A DNA stretch of 64,000 nucleotides from Brockia lithotrophica. Lineage in GTDB: Bacteria; Bacillota; Bacilli; Thermicanales; DSM-22653. The position numbers and the translations under genes were made by a program. The notes beneath the pieces were generated by a model. That model saw only the letters and a list, made by a program, of their open reading frames with translations, searched no databases and had not been told where the DNA came from. Of the stretch, positions 45,465 through 55,041 are shown in pieces. The first letter of the stretch is position 1, and every line of letters starts with the position of its first letter. The stretch lies in contig PEBW01000001.1 of the NCBI GenBank assembly GCA_003050565.1, forward strand, positions 62,001 to 126,000, read 5' to 3'.

Positions 45465-48400
45465 CTACGCGTTGCCTCCTTTTTCGCTTCCGGCGCTTCC
45501 CGATTCCCCCTCCGTCCCCCGTTCCCGAAGGACGACGGCATCCTCACCGAGGAGGCGCCGCGCCTCGCGCAAAAACGTGAGCGTCGGCCGCACGTGGTAG
45601 TGCGGCGGAAGTTTCAGCCAGGACCTTCGCTCTTCATCATACACGAAAACGGGAACGTCCCCCGAATGTCGGAGGAGGAGTTCGCGAAAGGCGTCGGCGA
45701 CGTGCGTGACTTTGTGCGCCTTGCCCAGGCGGACGTAGAGCCGGCGTTCGGCGGATGCCGCATTCCCTTCCGAAGAAGTCTCCCGCGAATCCCGACCTAC
45801 TTCGGAGGATCGGGCGGAGGCGACCGGTGCAGGCGGAGCGGGCGCCGCTTCCGCCCGGGGGCCCGGCACGGGAGGAGCTTCCGGCGCCGCAGGGACGGGC
45901 CGAGGTTGCCGGGGGACCCGCGAGGCAGGGGCGGAACGAGCGGAGCGCGGGGCCCGAGAGGGGGACGCGCGGCCGGAGAAGAGGCGCGCATGGACCTCCT
46001 CCGGCGACCCGTCCGCGGAGACGATCCGCCGCACCCAGAGGCGCGGGAGTTCCTCGCCTTCGTCTTCCGCCAGCGTTCCCTCCACGACCACGAGGAAAAA
46101 GCCGGAAGACGACCCGCGGTCGGCGTAGAGGCGGCGAAGGGCGTCGAAGGCCTCCCCGGCGGCGACGATCTTGGCTGCACCGCTGAAGTCCGTGAGCAGG
46201 GCTTCGGCGTAGCTCCCCCCACGCCGCGCCGGGCGCACCGTGAACCTTTCGAGTTCGCCGCCCACGCGCACCACTCCTCCTCCCGCCTTCTCGAGCTCCC
46301 GAAGGGGGAGCACGTCCAAAAGGCGAAAGACCTCCTCCCGGGTGTCCGCCGGGTGGCCGCTCACGTACGTCCCGAGGAATTCGCGTTCGTCGCGCAGGCG
46401 TTCTTCCGGAGTGAGCGGCGGGACGTCGGGAAACTCCACCTCTACCTCGATGAGGCGCTCGCCCCCCTCTTCTTCTTTGAGGAGGAGGTCGAGAATCCGC
46501 AGCTTGGCGGCCCGCTCCCCGGGAAGGGAGTCGAGGGCGCCGGCGCGGATGAGGGCCTCCACGCTTCTCCGGCTCACCGACCTCCGGTCCGTGCGCCGGA
46601 GAAAGTCCGAAAGGGAGCGAAATTCCCCCCCTGCCGCACGGGCGCGCAGAATTTCCGACGCGGCGCCGTCCCCCACACCGCGAATCGCCCGAAGCCCGAA
46701 GCGGATCCCCTCGCCTTCCACCGCGAACCCCGCCTCGCTCCGGTTCACGTCCGGGAGATAGACGGGAATCCCGCGGCGGCGGCATTCCGACACGTACAGC
46801 GCCACTTTGTCCTGGGCGCCTAGGGACTGGGAGAGGAGGGCCGTAAAGAACTCCCGCGGGTGGTTGGCCTTGAGATAGGCCATCCGGTAGGCGAGCTCGG
46901 CGTAGGCGACGGCGTGGCTCTTGTTAAACCCGTAGTCCGCAAAGCGGACGATGAGTTCGTATACCTCCTCCGCGACTTCCCGGGGGAAGCCCCGGGCGAC
47001 GGCGCGCTCGACGAAGCGCTCGCGTTCGCGTTCGAGTGTCGCGCGCTCCTTCTTCGCGACGCCGCGGCGAAGGACGTCCGCCTCGCCGAGGGTATACCCC
47101 GCCATCGCCTCCGCGATGCGCATGATCTGCTCCTGGTAGACGAGGACACCGTACGTCGGCCGGAGGATCGGCTCGAGGGCGGCGTGGGGGTAGCGTACCT
47201 CCCGCTCGCCGCGTTTCCCCGCGATGTAGTCGTCGATCTGGGCCATGGGGCCGGGGCGGTAAAGGGCGAGGACGGCCACGAGGTCCTCGAACCGCTCCGG
47301 AAGGAGCCGGCGGAGGACGGCGCGCATCCCACGGGACTCGAGTTGGAAGACGCCCGCCGTATCCCCGCGCGCGAGGAGCTCGAACGTCGCGGGGTCGTCC
47401 TTGGGAAACGCCTCGGGGCGCACCTCGCGCCCCTCGCGGGCGAGGAGGCGCACCGCCTCGTCGACGATCGTGAGGTTGCGGAGGCCGAGGAAGTCCATCT
47501 TGAGGAGGCCGATCGCCTCCAGGTCCTCCATGGGGTACTGCGTGAGAAGGAGGGTGGCGTCGCCGTCCATGAGCGGGACGTACGTGCGGAGAGGTTCCGG
47601 GGCGATGACGACGCCGGCGGCGTGCACGCTCGTCTGCCGCGGCAACCCCTCGAGGCGCGCGGCGACTTGGGCGAGACGCCGGTATTCGTCGCGGGAGGTG
47701 AGGATCTCCCGCAAGGCGGGCTCCCCTTCCTGGGCCTTCGCCAGAGTCATGTCGGCTCCCGCGGGGATCAGCTTGGCGATCCGGTCCACCTCCGAAAGCG
47801 GAATCCCGAGAAGGCGGCCGGCGTCGCGGACGGCCTGACGCGCGGCGATCGTCCCGAAGGTCACGATCTGCGCCACGCGATCGCGGCCGAAACGCTCTGC
47901 GAGGTAGCGGAGGACTTCGTCGCGGCGTACGTCGGCGACGTCGATGTCGATGTCCGGGAGGTTGCGGCGTTCGGGATTCAAAAAGCGTTCGAAGAGGAGG
48001 TCGTGGGCGAGCGGATCGACGTCCGTGATTCCCAGGGCGTAGGCGACCAAGCTGCCGGCGGCCGAGCCGCGGCCGGGACCTACAGGGATTCCCCGCTCGC
48101 GGGCGGCGCGCACGACGTCCCAGACGATGAGGAAGTAGTCCTGAAACCCCATCGCCTGAATCGTCCGGAGTTCGTACTCGAGCCGCTCGCGGACGTGGGC
48201 GGGAAGGGGGGAACCGTAGCGGCGCTCCGCCCCCTCCCGCGCGCGAATGCGGAGGTAGGTCTGGGCGTTCATGCCGAGGGGCAGGGGATAATCCGGAAGT
48301 TTGAGCTCGCCAAAGGCGAGGTACGACTCCACGCGTTCGGCGAGGCGAAGCGTCTCCTCCAGCGCCTCCCGGTCGAAGGCGTAGCGCCGTTCCATCTCTT

Positions 48401-49139
48401 CCCGGGAAAAGAATGCGTACTCCCCTTCGGGTTCGAGGCGCGGGCGTTTGGGGTCGTTGAGCCGCACGCCCGCCCCGAGGGCCATGAGGACGTCCAATGC
48501 CCGGGCGTCCTGAGGGTCGAGGTAGCGCACGTCGTGCGTGACCACCCGCCGGAGTCCCAGCTTTTCGGCGAGCTCCCGGAGCGGGCGGAGCACGAGCCGT
48601 TCGTCCTTACTCCCGTGGTCCATGAGCTCGACGTAGACGTTTTCCCGGCCGAAGAGCGCGATGTACGCGAGTGCCCGGGCGTAGGCCTCCTCCTCGAAAC
48701 CGAGGCGCAAAAGCTGGGGAATCTCCCCGGATGCGTCGCCGCTCAGGAGGACGAGCCCTTCGGCGCCGTCGGCGAGCTCGTCCTCCACATCCCTCCACGT
48801 CACTCCCGACGCCTTCCCCTTGGTCCGCGCGGCGGTCGCGAGGCGGAGGAGCTTCCCGTACCCCTCCGCGTTCAAGGCGAGGAAGGTGAGATGTGCCTTC
48901 GGTGCGTGGCGCCTCAGCCGCTCCGGAGGGACGAGGGTGAGCTCGAGCCCGAGTATGGGCTTCACCCCCAGCTCTTCGGCGCGGCGGAGGAACTTCACCG
49001 CCCCGAAGAGGGCGTCGCGGTCCGTGAGCGCCACCGCGGGCATTCCCAGGCGATGTGCCGCTTCGACGATGGCCTCGGGCGTCGGAAGTGCGGCGTGCAA
49101 GGAGTACGAGGAGTGCACGTGCAGGTGGACGAAGCTCAC
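45465..49139 (-). CDS. dnaE: DNA polymerase III alpha subunit, DnaE type
   Basis: Replicative polymerase, in Bacillales the lagging-strand starter working with PolC. The 1224-residue product has the PHP domain (FVHLHVHSSYSLHAALPTPE in its first 20 residues), the palm with PDIDIDVADVRRDEV and KMDFLGLRNLTIVDEA carrying the catalytic aspartates, GPGRGSAAGSLVAYALG, a helix-hairpin-helix, an OB fold and a Pro/Ala/Arg-rich linker (about 1040-1110) leading to a final domain of about 95 residues. This is about 110 residues longer than Bacillus DnaE. The GTG at 49139 has GGGGGAGAGAAG upstream; the frame continues to 49601 without coding character. Head of dnaE-malic enzyme-accDA-pfkA-pyk. Confidence 0.96.
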   Translation of the reverse strand: MSFVHLHVHSSYSLHAALPTPEAIVEAAHRLGMPAVALTDRDALFGAVKFLRRAEELGVKPILGLELTLVPPERLRRHAPKAHLTFLALNAEGYGKLLRLATAARTKGKASGVTWRDVEDELADGAEGLVLLSGDASGEIPQLLRLGFEEEAYARALAYIALFGRENVYVELMDHGSKDERLVLRPLRELAEKLGLRRVVTHDVRYLDPQDARALDVLMALGAGVRLNDPKRPRLEPEGEYAFFSREEMERRYAFDREALEETLRLAERVESYLAFGELKLPDYPLPLGMNAQTYLRIRAREGAERRYGSPLPAHVRERLEYELRTIQAMGFQDYFLIVWDVVRAARERGIPVGPGRGSAAGSLVAYALGITDVDPLAHDLLFERFLNPERRNLPDIDIDVADVRRDEVLRYLAERFGRDRVAQIVTFGTIAARQAVRDAGRLLGIPLSEVDRIAKLIPAGADMTLAKAQEGEPALREILTSRDEYRRLAQVAARLEGLPRQTSVHAAGVVIAPEPLRTYVPLMDGDATLLLTQYPMEDLEAIGLLKMDFLGLRNLTIVDEAVRLLAREGREVRPEAFPKDDPATFELLARGDTAGVFQLESRGMRAVLRRLLPERFEDLVAVLALYRPGPMAQIDDYIAGKRGEREVRYPHAALEPILRPTYGVLVYQEQIMRIAEAMAGYTLGEADVLRRGVAKKERATLERERERFVERAVARGFPREVAEEVYELIVRFADYGFNKSHAVAYAELAYRMAYLKANHPREFFTALLSQSLGAQDKVALYVSECRRRGIPVYLPDVNRSEAGFAVEGEGIRFGLRAIRGVGDGAASEILRARAAGGEFRSLSDFLRRTDRRSVSRRSVEALIRAGALDSLPGERAAKLRILDLLLKEEEGGERLIEVEVEFPDVPPLTPEERLRDEREFLGTYVSGHPADTREEVFRLLDVLPLRELEKAGGGVVRVGGELERFTVRPARRGGSYAEALLTDFSGAAKIVAAGEAFDALRRLYADRGSSSGFFLVVVEGTLAEDEGEELPRLWVRRIVSADGSPEEVHARLFSGRASPSRAPRSARSAPASRVPRQPRPVPAAPEAPPVPGPRAEAAPAPPAPVASARSSEVGRDSRETSSEGNAASAERRLYVRLGKAHKVTHVADAFRELLLRHSGDVPVFVYDEERRSWLKLPPHYHVRPTLTFLREARRLLGEDAVVLRERGTEGESGSAGSEKGGNA

Positions 49140-49236
49140 CTTCTCTCCCCCTTTCCGGACGACGCCAAGACGGCGGCATACCTTCCCCCGGCGAGGCGTA
49201 GGGTGAAGGCGAAAAAGCAGACGAGGGGGAAGTCCG

Positions 49237-49557
49237 TTGGCACGGCTCGCCGCCGTCTTCTTCATCGCGTACGGGATGACCGCAGGCGGCGTCCTCTTCG
49301 GAGGCCTCGCCGCCGTACTCTCCCGGACACCGCCCGTTCCCTTCATGCTCCGCCTCGCAGAGGACTTGAAGTACTGGGCGGTGATGGCCGCCGTCGGCGG
49401 CACGATCACCGCCCTTAGGTCCCTCGAGGAGGGCGTCTTCGGCGGACGGCCGGGAGAACTCCTCAAGGGGCTCGCCCTCTTGGGTGCCGCCTTTCTCGGA
49501 GCGGCATTTGCCGCCCAGCACCTGGCCTGGGCCTTTCGCGACCCTCCGCGGGGGTGA
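49237..49557 (+). CDS. ytrH: Sporulation membrane protein YtrH
   Basis: A 106-residue membrane protein with three hydrophobic stretches (AAVFFIAYGMTAGGVLFGG, YWAVMAAVGGTITAL, GLALLGAAFLGAAFAA), matching the YtrH family required for efficient sporulation in the mother cell. It starts with a TTG at 49237, preceded by GAGGGGGA. It is divergent from dnaE, as in Bacillus, and is followed by ytrI after 4 bases. CATACCTT at 49177-49184 fits a sigma-E -10 element but I found no matching -35. Confidence 0.88.
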   Translation: MARLAAVFFIAYGMTAGGVLFGGLAAVLSRTPPVPFMLRLAEDLKYWAVMAAVGGTITALRSLEEGVFGGRPGELLKGLALLGAAFLGAAFAAQHLAWAFRDPPRG

Positions 49558-49561
49558 GGCG

Positions 49562-50047
49562 ATGCGGAGCACACGCGCCTCGGCCCTTCGCTCCCTCGCA
49601 TGGTTTTTCCTCGGCCTCGGGTGGGGTGCGGCGCTCATGCTCGTAGAGAGCGGCGACGAACTCAGTCGGGCAATGCTCGAAAAGCGCGAACTCGAAGGCG
49701 AAATCGCCCGGTTGCACAAACTCCTCGCGGAAGAACGCGAGCGTCCCCTCGGCCCAACCGCGATCCGACGCCTGGAAATTCACTTCGTGGGCCCTTCCCT
49801 CGAAGAGGGGGAGCAGGACGAACTCCGCCGACGTCTGGAACCCCAGTTTGCAGAACTCGTCGGGGTAGAGGCGAGCGCCTTCTCGCGCCTTCCCGAGGCG
49901 CTTCTCTACGTGGCCTTTCCCCGGGACATCGCCGGGGAAAGCGGCGTCTACCGCGTCCGCCTCCGCCTGGCCGTCGTGGGACCGACGACGCACCTGTACG
50001 TAGAGGCGGAACGCCTCCGTGGTCCGCAGACCCCCGCACCGCGGTGA
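49562..50047 (+). CDS. ytrI: Sporulation protein YtrI
   Basis: A 161-residue protein with one N-terminal helix (about 11-27, LAWFFLGLGWGAALMLV), a coiled-coil (about 33-58, SRAMLEKRELEGEIARLHKLL) and a small C-terminal beta domain. Position directly after ytrH and the helix/coiled-coil layout identify it as YtrI, a mother-cell sporulation membrane protein. ATG at 49562. Sequence similarity to YtrI is low by eye, so the call leans on context. In Bacillus nrnA follows; here the converging ytoI does. Confidence 0.8.
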   Translation: MRSTRASALRSLAWFFLGLGWGAALMLVESGDELSRAMLEKRELEGEIARLHKLLAEERERPLGPTAIRRLEIHFVGPSLEEGEQDELRRRLEPQFAELVGVEASAFSRLPEALLYVAFPRDIAGESGVYRVRLRLAVVGPTTHLYVEAERLRGPQTPAPR

Positions 50048-50068
50048 GGAGGCCCACGAGCGCCGCAC

Positions 50069-51385
50069 TCAGCCTTCCCACACCTGGGCGGCGATGAGGG
50101 CCTTGGCCACTTCCTGGCCCTGAGAGCGGACGGTCACCTCGACGCGCCCCCGCCGGCGGCCGATGTCGAGAATCCGCGGTTCGACTTCGATTTCCTGCTC
50201 GATGGGCACGGGGCGGAGGAAATATACGAGGGAGTGCTCGATCTCGAAGTCGCCCCGGCGCTCGCGGCGCAAACAGGCAATCGCCGCTTCGTAGATGAGC
50301 GAGGCGAGGACGCCGGAGGAAAGCATCCCGTAGCGGTTGGTCATCTGCGGGGTCACGGAACCGACGAAGGTGCTGCACCCTTCCTCGTCCCGCGGCTTGA
50401 GCGTAGTGAAGATGAGGTCTTCAAACGTGTCCCCGACGTGCGGCTGCTTGTCGAGCTGCTGGAGCGCCTTGAGGATGTCCTTGCGCGTGACGATGCCGAC
50501 GAGGCGGCGGTCGGCGTCTACGACCGGGAGGAGGTGCATGTCTTCCCACACGAGGGTGTGCGCCGTCGCCGCCACGGTGAACTGCGGCCGCGCGTAGACG
50601 GAGAGAGGCTTGAGGATGTCCGCGACGGGGGTTTCGTCCCGGAGGCTCAAGAGGTCGCGGGCGGAAACGACGCCGATTACGGTCATGTCTTCGTCTACCA
50701 CGGGGAAGTGGTGGTGCCCCGTCTCCTGGGCGATCCGCTTCACGTTCCCGACGGTTTGCCTCCCCGTCACGTAGACGGTCTTCTCCAGGGGAATGTAGAT
50801 GTCCTCCACGCGAAGGATCTTCTTTTTAATGAGCTGGTCGTAGATCGCCCGGTTGATGAGCGTGGCCACGGTGAAGGTGTCGTACGGGCTGGAGATGAGA
50901 GGAAGGCCGACCTCGTCGGCGAGCTTCTTCGTCGCCGGATCGGCGTCGAACCCCCCCGTGATGAGCACCGCCGCTCCTTGGAGGAGGGCCAGGCGGTGGG
51001 CCTCGTCGCGGTTGCCGACGATGAGGAGGTTTCCGGGTTCGACGTACTTCATCATGTCGTCCAGGCGCATGGCGCCGATGACGAACTTGTTGAGCCGCTT
51101 TCCCAACCCGGAAGCCCCCGCGAGCACCTCCCCATCGACGATTGCCGCAACCTCGCCGAAGGTGAGCTGCTCGAGGGTCTCCCGCTTCTTGCGTTCGATG
51201 CGGATGGTCCCCACCCGCTCGATCGTCGAGACGAGCCCTTGGCTTTCCGCCTCCTTGATCGCGCGGTACGCCGTCCCCTCGCTCACCCCGAGGGCCCGCG
51301 CTACGGAGCGGACGGAGATCTTTTCCCCGACGGGCAGACTCTCGATGTATGCCAAAATTTGCTCGTGTTTGGTAAGAAGCGACAA
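50069..51385 (-). CDS. ytoI: HTH-DRTGG-CBS-thioesterase-like protein (YtoI)
   Basis: A 438-residue cytoplasmic protein of four parts: N-terminal winged helix (1-65, ISVRSVARALGVSEGTAYRAI), DRTGG domain (about 75-190), two CBS motifs (about 195-310; HHFPVVDEDMTVIGVVSARDLL and HLLPVVDADRRLVGIVTRKDIL) that would bind an adenine nucleotide, and a hotdog thioesterase-like domain (about 335-438). Same length and order as Bacillus YtoI; its function is unknown. The start is a TTG at 51385, with AGGGGGGAG upstream. Convergent with ytrI. Confidence 0.93.
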   Translation of the reverse strand: MSLLTKHEQILAYIESLPVGEKISVRSVARALGVSEGTAYRAIKEAESQGLVSTIERVGTIRIERKKRETLEQLTFGEVAAIVDGEVLAGASGLGKRLNKFVIGAMRLDDMMKYVEPGNLLIVGNRDEAHRLALLQGAAVLITGGFDADPATKKLADEVGLPLISSPYDTFTVATLINRAIYDQLIKKKILRVEDIYIPLEKTVYVTGRQTVGNVKRIAQETGHHHFPVVDEDMTVIGVVSARDLLSLRDETPVADILKPLSVYARPQFTVAATAHTLVWEDMHLLPVVDADRRLVGIVTRKDILKALQQLDKQPHVGDTFEDLIFTTLKPRDEEGCSTFVGSVTPQMTNRYGMLSSGVLASLIYEAAIACLRRERRGDFEIEHSLVYFLRPVPIEQEIEVEPRILDIGRRRGRVEVTVRSQGQEVAKALIAAQVWEG

Positions 51386-51528
51386 GGCTCTCCCCCCTGT
51401 GGCCGAGGAGCGCCCGCCGCCCCGGCACGGGCACCCCTCCCGTAGTTCTTGCGTTCTCGTGCCTCCGCAGGGAACACCCCACGCCCCGCAGGTGCGCGGG
51501 CCGCGCCGGGGCGTGTTCCTTCGAGGTC

Positions 51529-51837
51529 CTACGGACGCCCGGATCGTTCCGGTACCCCGCGTCCCTCTCCCTCGGGCGAAGTTCGACCCCCGGGAAAAGG
51601 CGCAGAGGAGAGGCGAACGCCGCCCCGCATCGCCGCTTCGAGGGCGGCGAAAGGATCGCGAACGAGCCCGAGGAGCTCTGCGAGTCCCGCGCCGAGGACG
51701 AGGAAGCCGACTGCGGCCCACATCCAGGCAAAGATCCCCGCCGGGGCAGGGAACAAGTGAAACGGCAGTACGGGGATCGCCGCGGCAAAGAGGGCGAGGG
51801 CGACGACGAACTTTGCCAGCGCCCACGTCCTGCGCAT
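51529..51837 (-). CDS. Small membrane protein, YtpI-like
   Basis: A 102-residue protein with two adjacent hydrophobic segments (about 7-24, LAKFVVALALFAAAIPVL, and 32-56, IFAWMWAAVGFLVLGAGLAELLGL) and a charged Gly/Pro/Arg-rich tail. It starts at the ATG at 51837, with GGGGAGG 8 bases upstream. Position next to ytoI and size are those of Bacillus ytpI, but the sequence alone would not identify it. A GC-rich imperfect hairpin at about 51474-51523 lies between it and ytoI. Confidence 0.65.
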   Translation of the reverse strand: MRRTWALAKFVVALALFAAAIPVLPFHLFPAPAGIFAWMWAAVGFLVLGAGLAELLGLVRDPFAALEAAMRGGVRLSSAPFPGGRTSPEGEGRGVPERSGRP

Positions 51838-51932
51838 TCCGACCACCTCCCCAATGCCTTCCCTTTTTCCCCTATGCAGGAAAGGCGGGAGGAAGACGCT
51901 TCCTGAAGAAACCCGTCCGAATCGAGCACCCC

Positions 51933-52622
51933 TCACAGGGTAAGCGATCCGCCGGGCGGAAGGGCGATCCCGGAAATTCCCTCGGCGGCAAGGCGCGCGA
52001 CGAACGCTTCCGGATCCTGGGCGATGGCGGGAAACGTGCCGTAGTGGATGGGCACGACGCGCCGCGCCCGAAGCCACCGCGCTGCGAGGACCGCATCTTC
52101 GGGGCCCATCGTGTACGTATCCCCGATGGGAAGAAAGGCTACGTCCGGGGGCGCGAGTTCGCCGATGATGCGCATGTCCCCGAAGAGCGCCGTATCGCCC
52201 GCGTGGTATACGGTTTTCCCCTCGGCAAAGAGGAGGAACCCCCCCGGCATTCCCGCGTAGCGGATCCCGGAACCCGTCTCCACGGAAGAACTGTGGAAGG
52301 CGGGGACGAGCTTCACGCGCCCGAAGGGGAGCTCGAGACTACCGCCGAGGTTCATCGGGAGCACCTCCGCCCCCCGCTCGGCGAAGATCTGCGCGAGCTC
52401 GAAAGTGGCGACCACCTTTGCCCCACGCCGAGCGAGGTCCCACGCCCCTCCCACGTGGTCCCCGTGTCCGTGAGTGAGGAGGATGTAGTCTGCCGCGACG
52501 CGCCGAGCCTCCGGCGGTGCGAGGGGATTCCCCTCGACAAAGGGGTCGATGGCCACCCGATACCCTCCGACGGTGAGGTACACGTACGCGTGCCCGAAGT
52601 AGCGGATCTCCACGGCCCACAC
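51933..52622 (-). CDS. Metallo-beta-lactamase-fold hydrolase, UPF0173 (YtkL-like)
   Basis: A 229-residue metal-dependent hydrolase. The metal motif THGHGDHVGG (H51, H53, D55, H56), the later HAGDTALFGDM and PIHYGTFPA match UPF0173/YtkL, whose members are annotated as putative hydrolases with unknown substrate. Start GTG at 52622 with GGAGGTAGGG upstream; the GTG three codons later is also possible. Position downstream of ytpI/ytoI agrees with Bacillus ytkL. Confidence 0.9.
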   Translation of the reverse strand: MWAVEIRYFGHAYVYLTVGGYRVAIDPFVEGNPLAPPEARRVAADYILLTHGHGDHVGGAWDLARRGAKVVATFELAQIFAERGAEVLPMNLGGSLELPFGRVKLVPAFHSSSVETGSGIRYAGMPGGFLLFAEGKTVYHAGDTALFGDMRIIGELAPPDVAFLPIGDTYTMGPEDAVLAARWLRARRVVPIHYGTFPAIAQDPEAFVARLAAEGISGIALPPGGSLTL

Positions 52623-52812
52623 CCCCTACCTCCCGATCTACCACCCACGTCGTCCCTCCAGGGAAAAGCGCGCCGTGCTTACCCCCACTCCGCGCCCACG
52701 TGTGGTCACCCCCATCCTACCCCAAACGGGCGGGCGGAGGAAGGAGGGAACCGACGAAGAACGGAAACGCGAACGAACCTCCCGGAAGAAAAGACCCCGG
52801 GCCTCTCACCCT

Positions 52813-53766
52813 TCAGCGAAGAAAAAAGACCTGCAGAATCCCGATCCCCGCGCCGAGGGCGGCTCCGAGGACGAGGATGGCGCGGATCTCGCGGTGGGCG
52901 ATCCGGCGCACCGCCTCTTCCACGAGGGTCATGGGGATCCTCGCGACCTCGCGCTCCACGAGTTCCGCAGGACGGAGCGCACGGTAGACTTCCGGAACGG
53001 CGCGCACGAGCGCCGTCTGGAGCAAAGCGGCAAGCCTGGGAGCTTCGCGCCGGAGGAGGCGAAGGAGCGTGCGCCGGAGGATGGGGTCCCGGCTCCAAGC
53101 CTCGCCGCCGTCGGAAAAGGCATCTCGGACCACCTGGTGGACGACCTGCCGAACGACCTCCCGACCCCCTTGCGAGGCGAGGTAGCGGACGAAAGCCCTG
53201 TGCAGAGAGCGGGCGATCGGTTCGCGCAAGGTACGCGCCACGGTACGGCCGACAAAACCCTGCTCTTCGAGAACCCGCACCGTCCACTCCGCGACGAGGG
53301 CGTACCCCTCCGCCGAGGAGGCGCGGCGGAGGAGCCCCTGCCACACGTGAAAGGCGACGTCCGGCGCCAGATCCTCCCACAGGCGGAGGAGTTCCTGTCG
53401 AGACTCGGGGACGAGACCGAAGAACGAAGCGCCCGCCGCAGAGCCCTCCTTCGCCCGAAGGTGGGCGACGGCACGACGACCCGTGCGCAAGAGGAAGAGC
53501 TGAAGAAGACGCCGTACGTCCGCCTCCTCGAGGCGCGCGGCGATCGCCCGTTCGGGGAGGAGCGTTCCTTCCACGAGCTCGCCCAGGGCACGGCCGAGCT
53601 CTCCGCGGTGACGGGGCAAAACCCCGGGAGTGAGCGGAACGCGCACGCGTCCGACGTACACGGGCTCGTGGGGACGAAAGATGAGCCATACGGCGACGGC
53701 GCTCGTCGCCCAACCGATGAACGCCCCGACGGCGGTGAGGAGGATGGCGTTCCAGAGGAGAGACAC
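52813..53766 (-). CDS. DUF445 family membrane protein (YheB-like)
   Basis: A 317-residue protein with hydrophobic segments at each end (about 3-28, WNAILLTAVGAFIGWATSAVAVWLIF, and the last 22 residues) and a central helical region. DUF445 proteins such as YheB are poorly characterised. The conserved N-terminal HEPVYVGRVRVPLTPGVLPRHR is present. Start GTG at 53766 with GGAAGG upstream. It is divergent from two YheC/YheD genes, echoing the yheB-yheC-yheD neighbourhood of Bacillus, which suggests a sporulation link. Confidence 0.85.
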   Translation of the reverse strand: MSLLWNAILLTAVGAFIGWATSAVAVWLIFRPHEPVYVGRVRVPLTPGVLPRHRGELGRALGELVEGTLLPERAIAARLEEADVRRLLQLFLLRTGRRAVAHLRAKEGSAAGASFFGLVPESRQELLRLWEDLAPDVAFHVWQGLLRRASSAEGYALVAEWTVRVLEEQGFVGRTVARTLREPIARSLHRAFVRYLASQGGREVVRQVVHQVVRDAFSDGGEAWSRDPILRRTLLRLLRREAPRLAALLQTALVRAVPEVYRALRPAELVEREVARIPMTLVEEAVRRIAHREIRAILVLGAALGAGIGILQVFFLR

Positions 53767-53854
53767 AGGCGCACCTTCCTTTCCGCCCGTGCATATCGTA
53801 CCACACGGACATTCGAGGCGTAGAACGGTCTCGCCTTCGTCCGGGGGGAACCCC

Positions 53855-55027
53855 ATGCCCGCAGGAGCTTTCCCCGTCGTCGCCGTAGCCCTGGAGTCCC
53901 CACCGCGAGACGCCCGCGAAGCGGCTTACTACCGCGCCTTGGCGGCGTACGTAGGGGAACGCGGCGGCCTCGTCTTCGGCGCGAGCCCCGCATTCCTCGC
54001 CCGCGCCACGCGGCGCGGGGTCCGAGGCTTTTCCCTGCTGAACAGTCCGGGAAAACCGGGCACCTACCCGGCGCCGCACGTCGTCTACAACCGCCTGCGC
54101 CGCCGAACCGCGGAGTCATCTCCCGTGTGGGAAGCGGCCCTTCGACGCCTGGCGCGCCTTCAGGTCGTCGTGGTGAACGGGCGGTTCCTCGACAAGTGGG
54201 CGGTACACCAATGCCTCGCCGCCACTTCCCTCCGACGCTACCTCCCCCCTACCACCCCGTACACGGACGGCGCGCACCTCCGGCGTGTGCTCGAGGAGTG
54301 GGGAAGCGTCTACCTCAAGCCGCGGAACGGATCGGGGGGAAGGGGGATCTTCGTCCTCACCCGCCTGGATCCCTCCTCAGAGCCTGCCGACTCTTCCCCG
54401 ACGTCCGTTTCCGCCGGCGAAAAGACGCCCCGTACGCTTAGGGGGGAGGAACTCCCGGTCCGAATCCGCACCTCGACCTCGGAAGAACCCGCAGTCCTTT
54501 CTTTGAGGGATTTCCTCCGCCGCACCCACCGTCGTCTTCGCCGCCACGGCTACCTCGTCCAGCACGCCCTTCCCGCGCTCCGCCTGCGCGGGCGCCCCGC
54601 GGACGTGCGGGCCGTCGTCGTGTGGGACGGGGAACGGTGGCGGGTCGCCTCCGCCGTCCTCCGGCTCGGTCGCCCCGGATCGCCCGTGAGCAACATCGCC
54701 CAAGGCGGCACCGCCCTCCCCCTCCGCAGGACGTGGACCCGCCTGCGGCACCTGTATCCCCGGCTGCCCCGCACGGACGCCCCCCTCCGACGCCTCGCGC
54801 GCCTCGCGGCGCAGGCGTTGGACGGCTGCGCCTTCGTACCGATCGGCGAACTCGGCGTCGACCTCCTTCCGACGCCCGACGGACGGACGTACCTCCTCGA
54901 ACTGAACGCCAAGCCCGACAAGCGCAGTGCCCGCCCCGGGCTCCCGCCCACCGTCCCCGTCCTCCACCGGATGTTTGTCGCCTTTGCCCGAAGGCGCTAC
55001 CCTCCCGGGAACCGGCACTTCACGTAG
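53855..55027 (+). CDS. YheC/YheD family spore-coat ATP-grasp protein
   Basis: A 390-residue protein of the YheC/YheD family, spore-coat-associated in Bacillus. The ATP-grasp core has the lysine-glycine loop VYLKPRNGSGGRGIF (about 153-167), QHALPALRLRGRPADVRAVV and the metal-binding GELGVDLLPTPDGRTYLLELNAKP. N-terminal half has VVYNRLRRRT and NGRFLDKWAVH, both family blocks. A Ser/Pro/Thr-rich insert (about 170-215) is unusual. The ligase substrate is not known. ATG at 53855 with GGGGGGAA upstream; followed by a second member after 14 bases. Confidence 0.9.
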   Translation: MPAGAFPVVAVALESPPRDAREAAYYRALAAYVGERGGLVFGASPAFLARATRRGVRGFSLLNSPGKPGTYPAPHVVYNRLRRRTAESSPVWEAALRRLARLQVVVVNGRFLDKWAVHQCLAATSLRRYLPPTTPYTDGAHLRRVLEEWGSVYLKPRNGSGGRGIFVLTRLDPSSEPADSSPTSVSAGEKTPRTLRGEELPVRIRTSTSEEPAVLSLRDFLRRTHRRLRRHGYLVQHALPALRLRGRPADVRAVVVWDGERWRVASAVLRLGRPGSPVSNIAQGGTALPLRRTWTRLRHLYPRLPRTDAPLRRLARLAAQALDGCAFVPIGELGVDLLPTPDGRTYLLELNAKPDKRSARPGLPPTVPVLHRMFVAFARRRYPPGNRHFT

Positions 55028-55041
55028 GACGGCGAAGTCCC

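Noticed and set aside
43968-49418. Two plus-strand open frames of 951 and 852 codons opposite the malic enzyme gene and dnaE
   Set aside because: Antisense shadows of well-identified genes, with His/Val/Glu-rich composition and no motifs.
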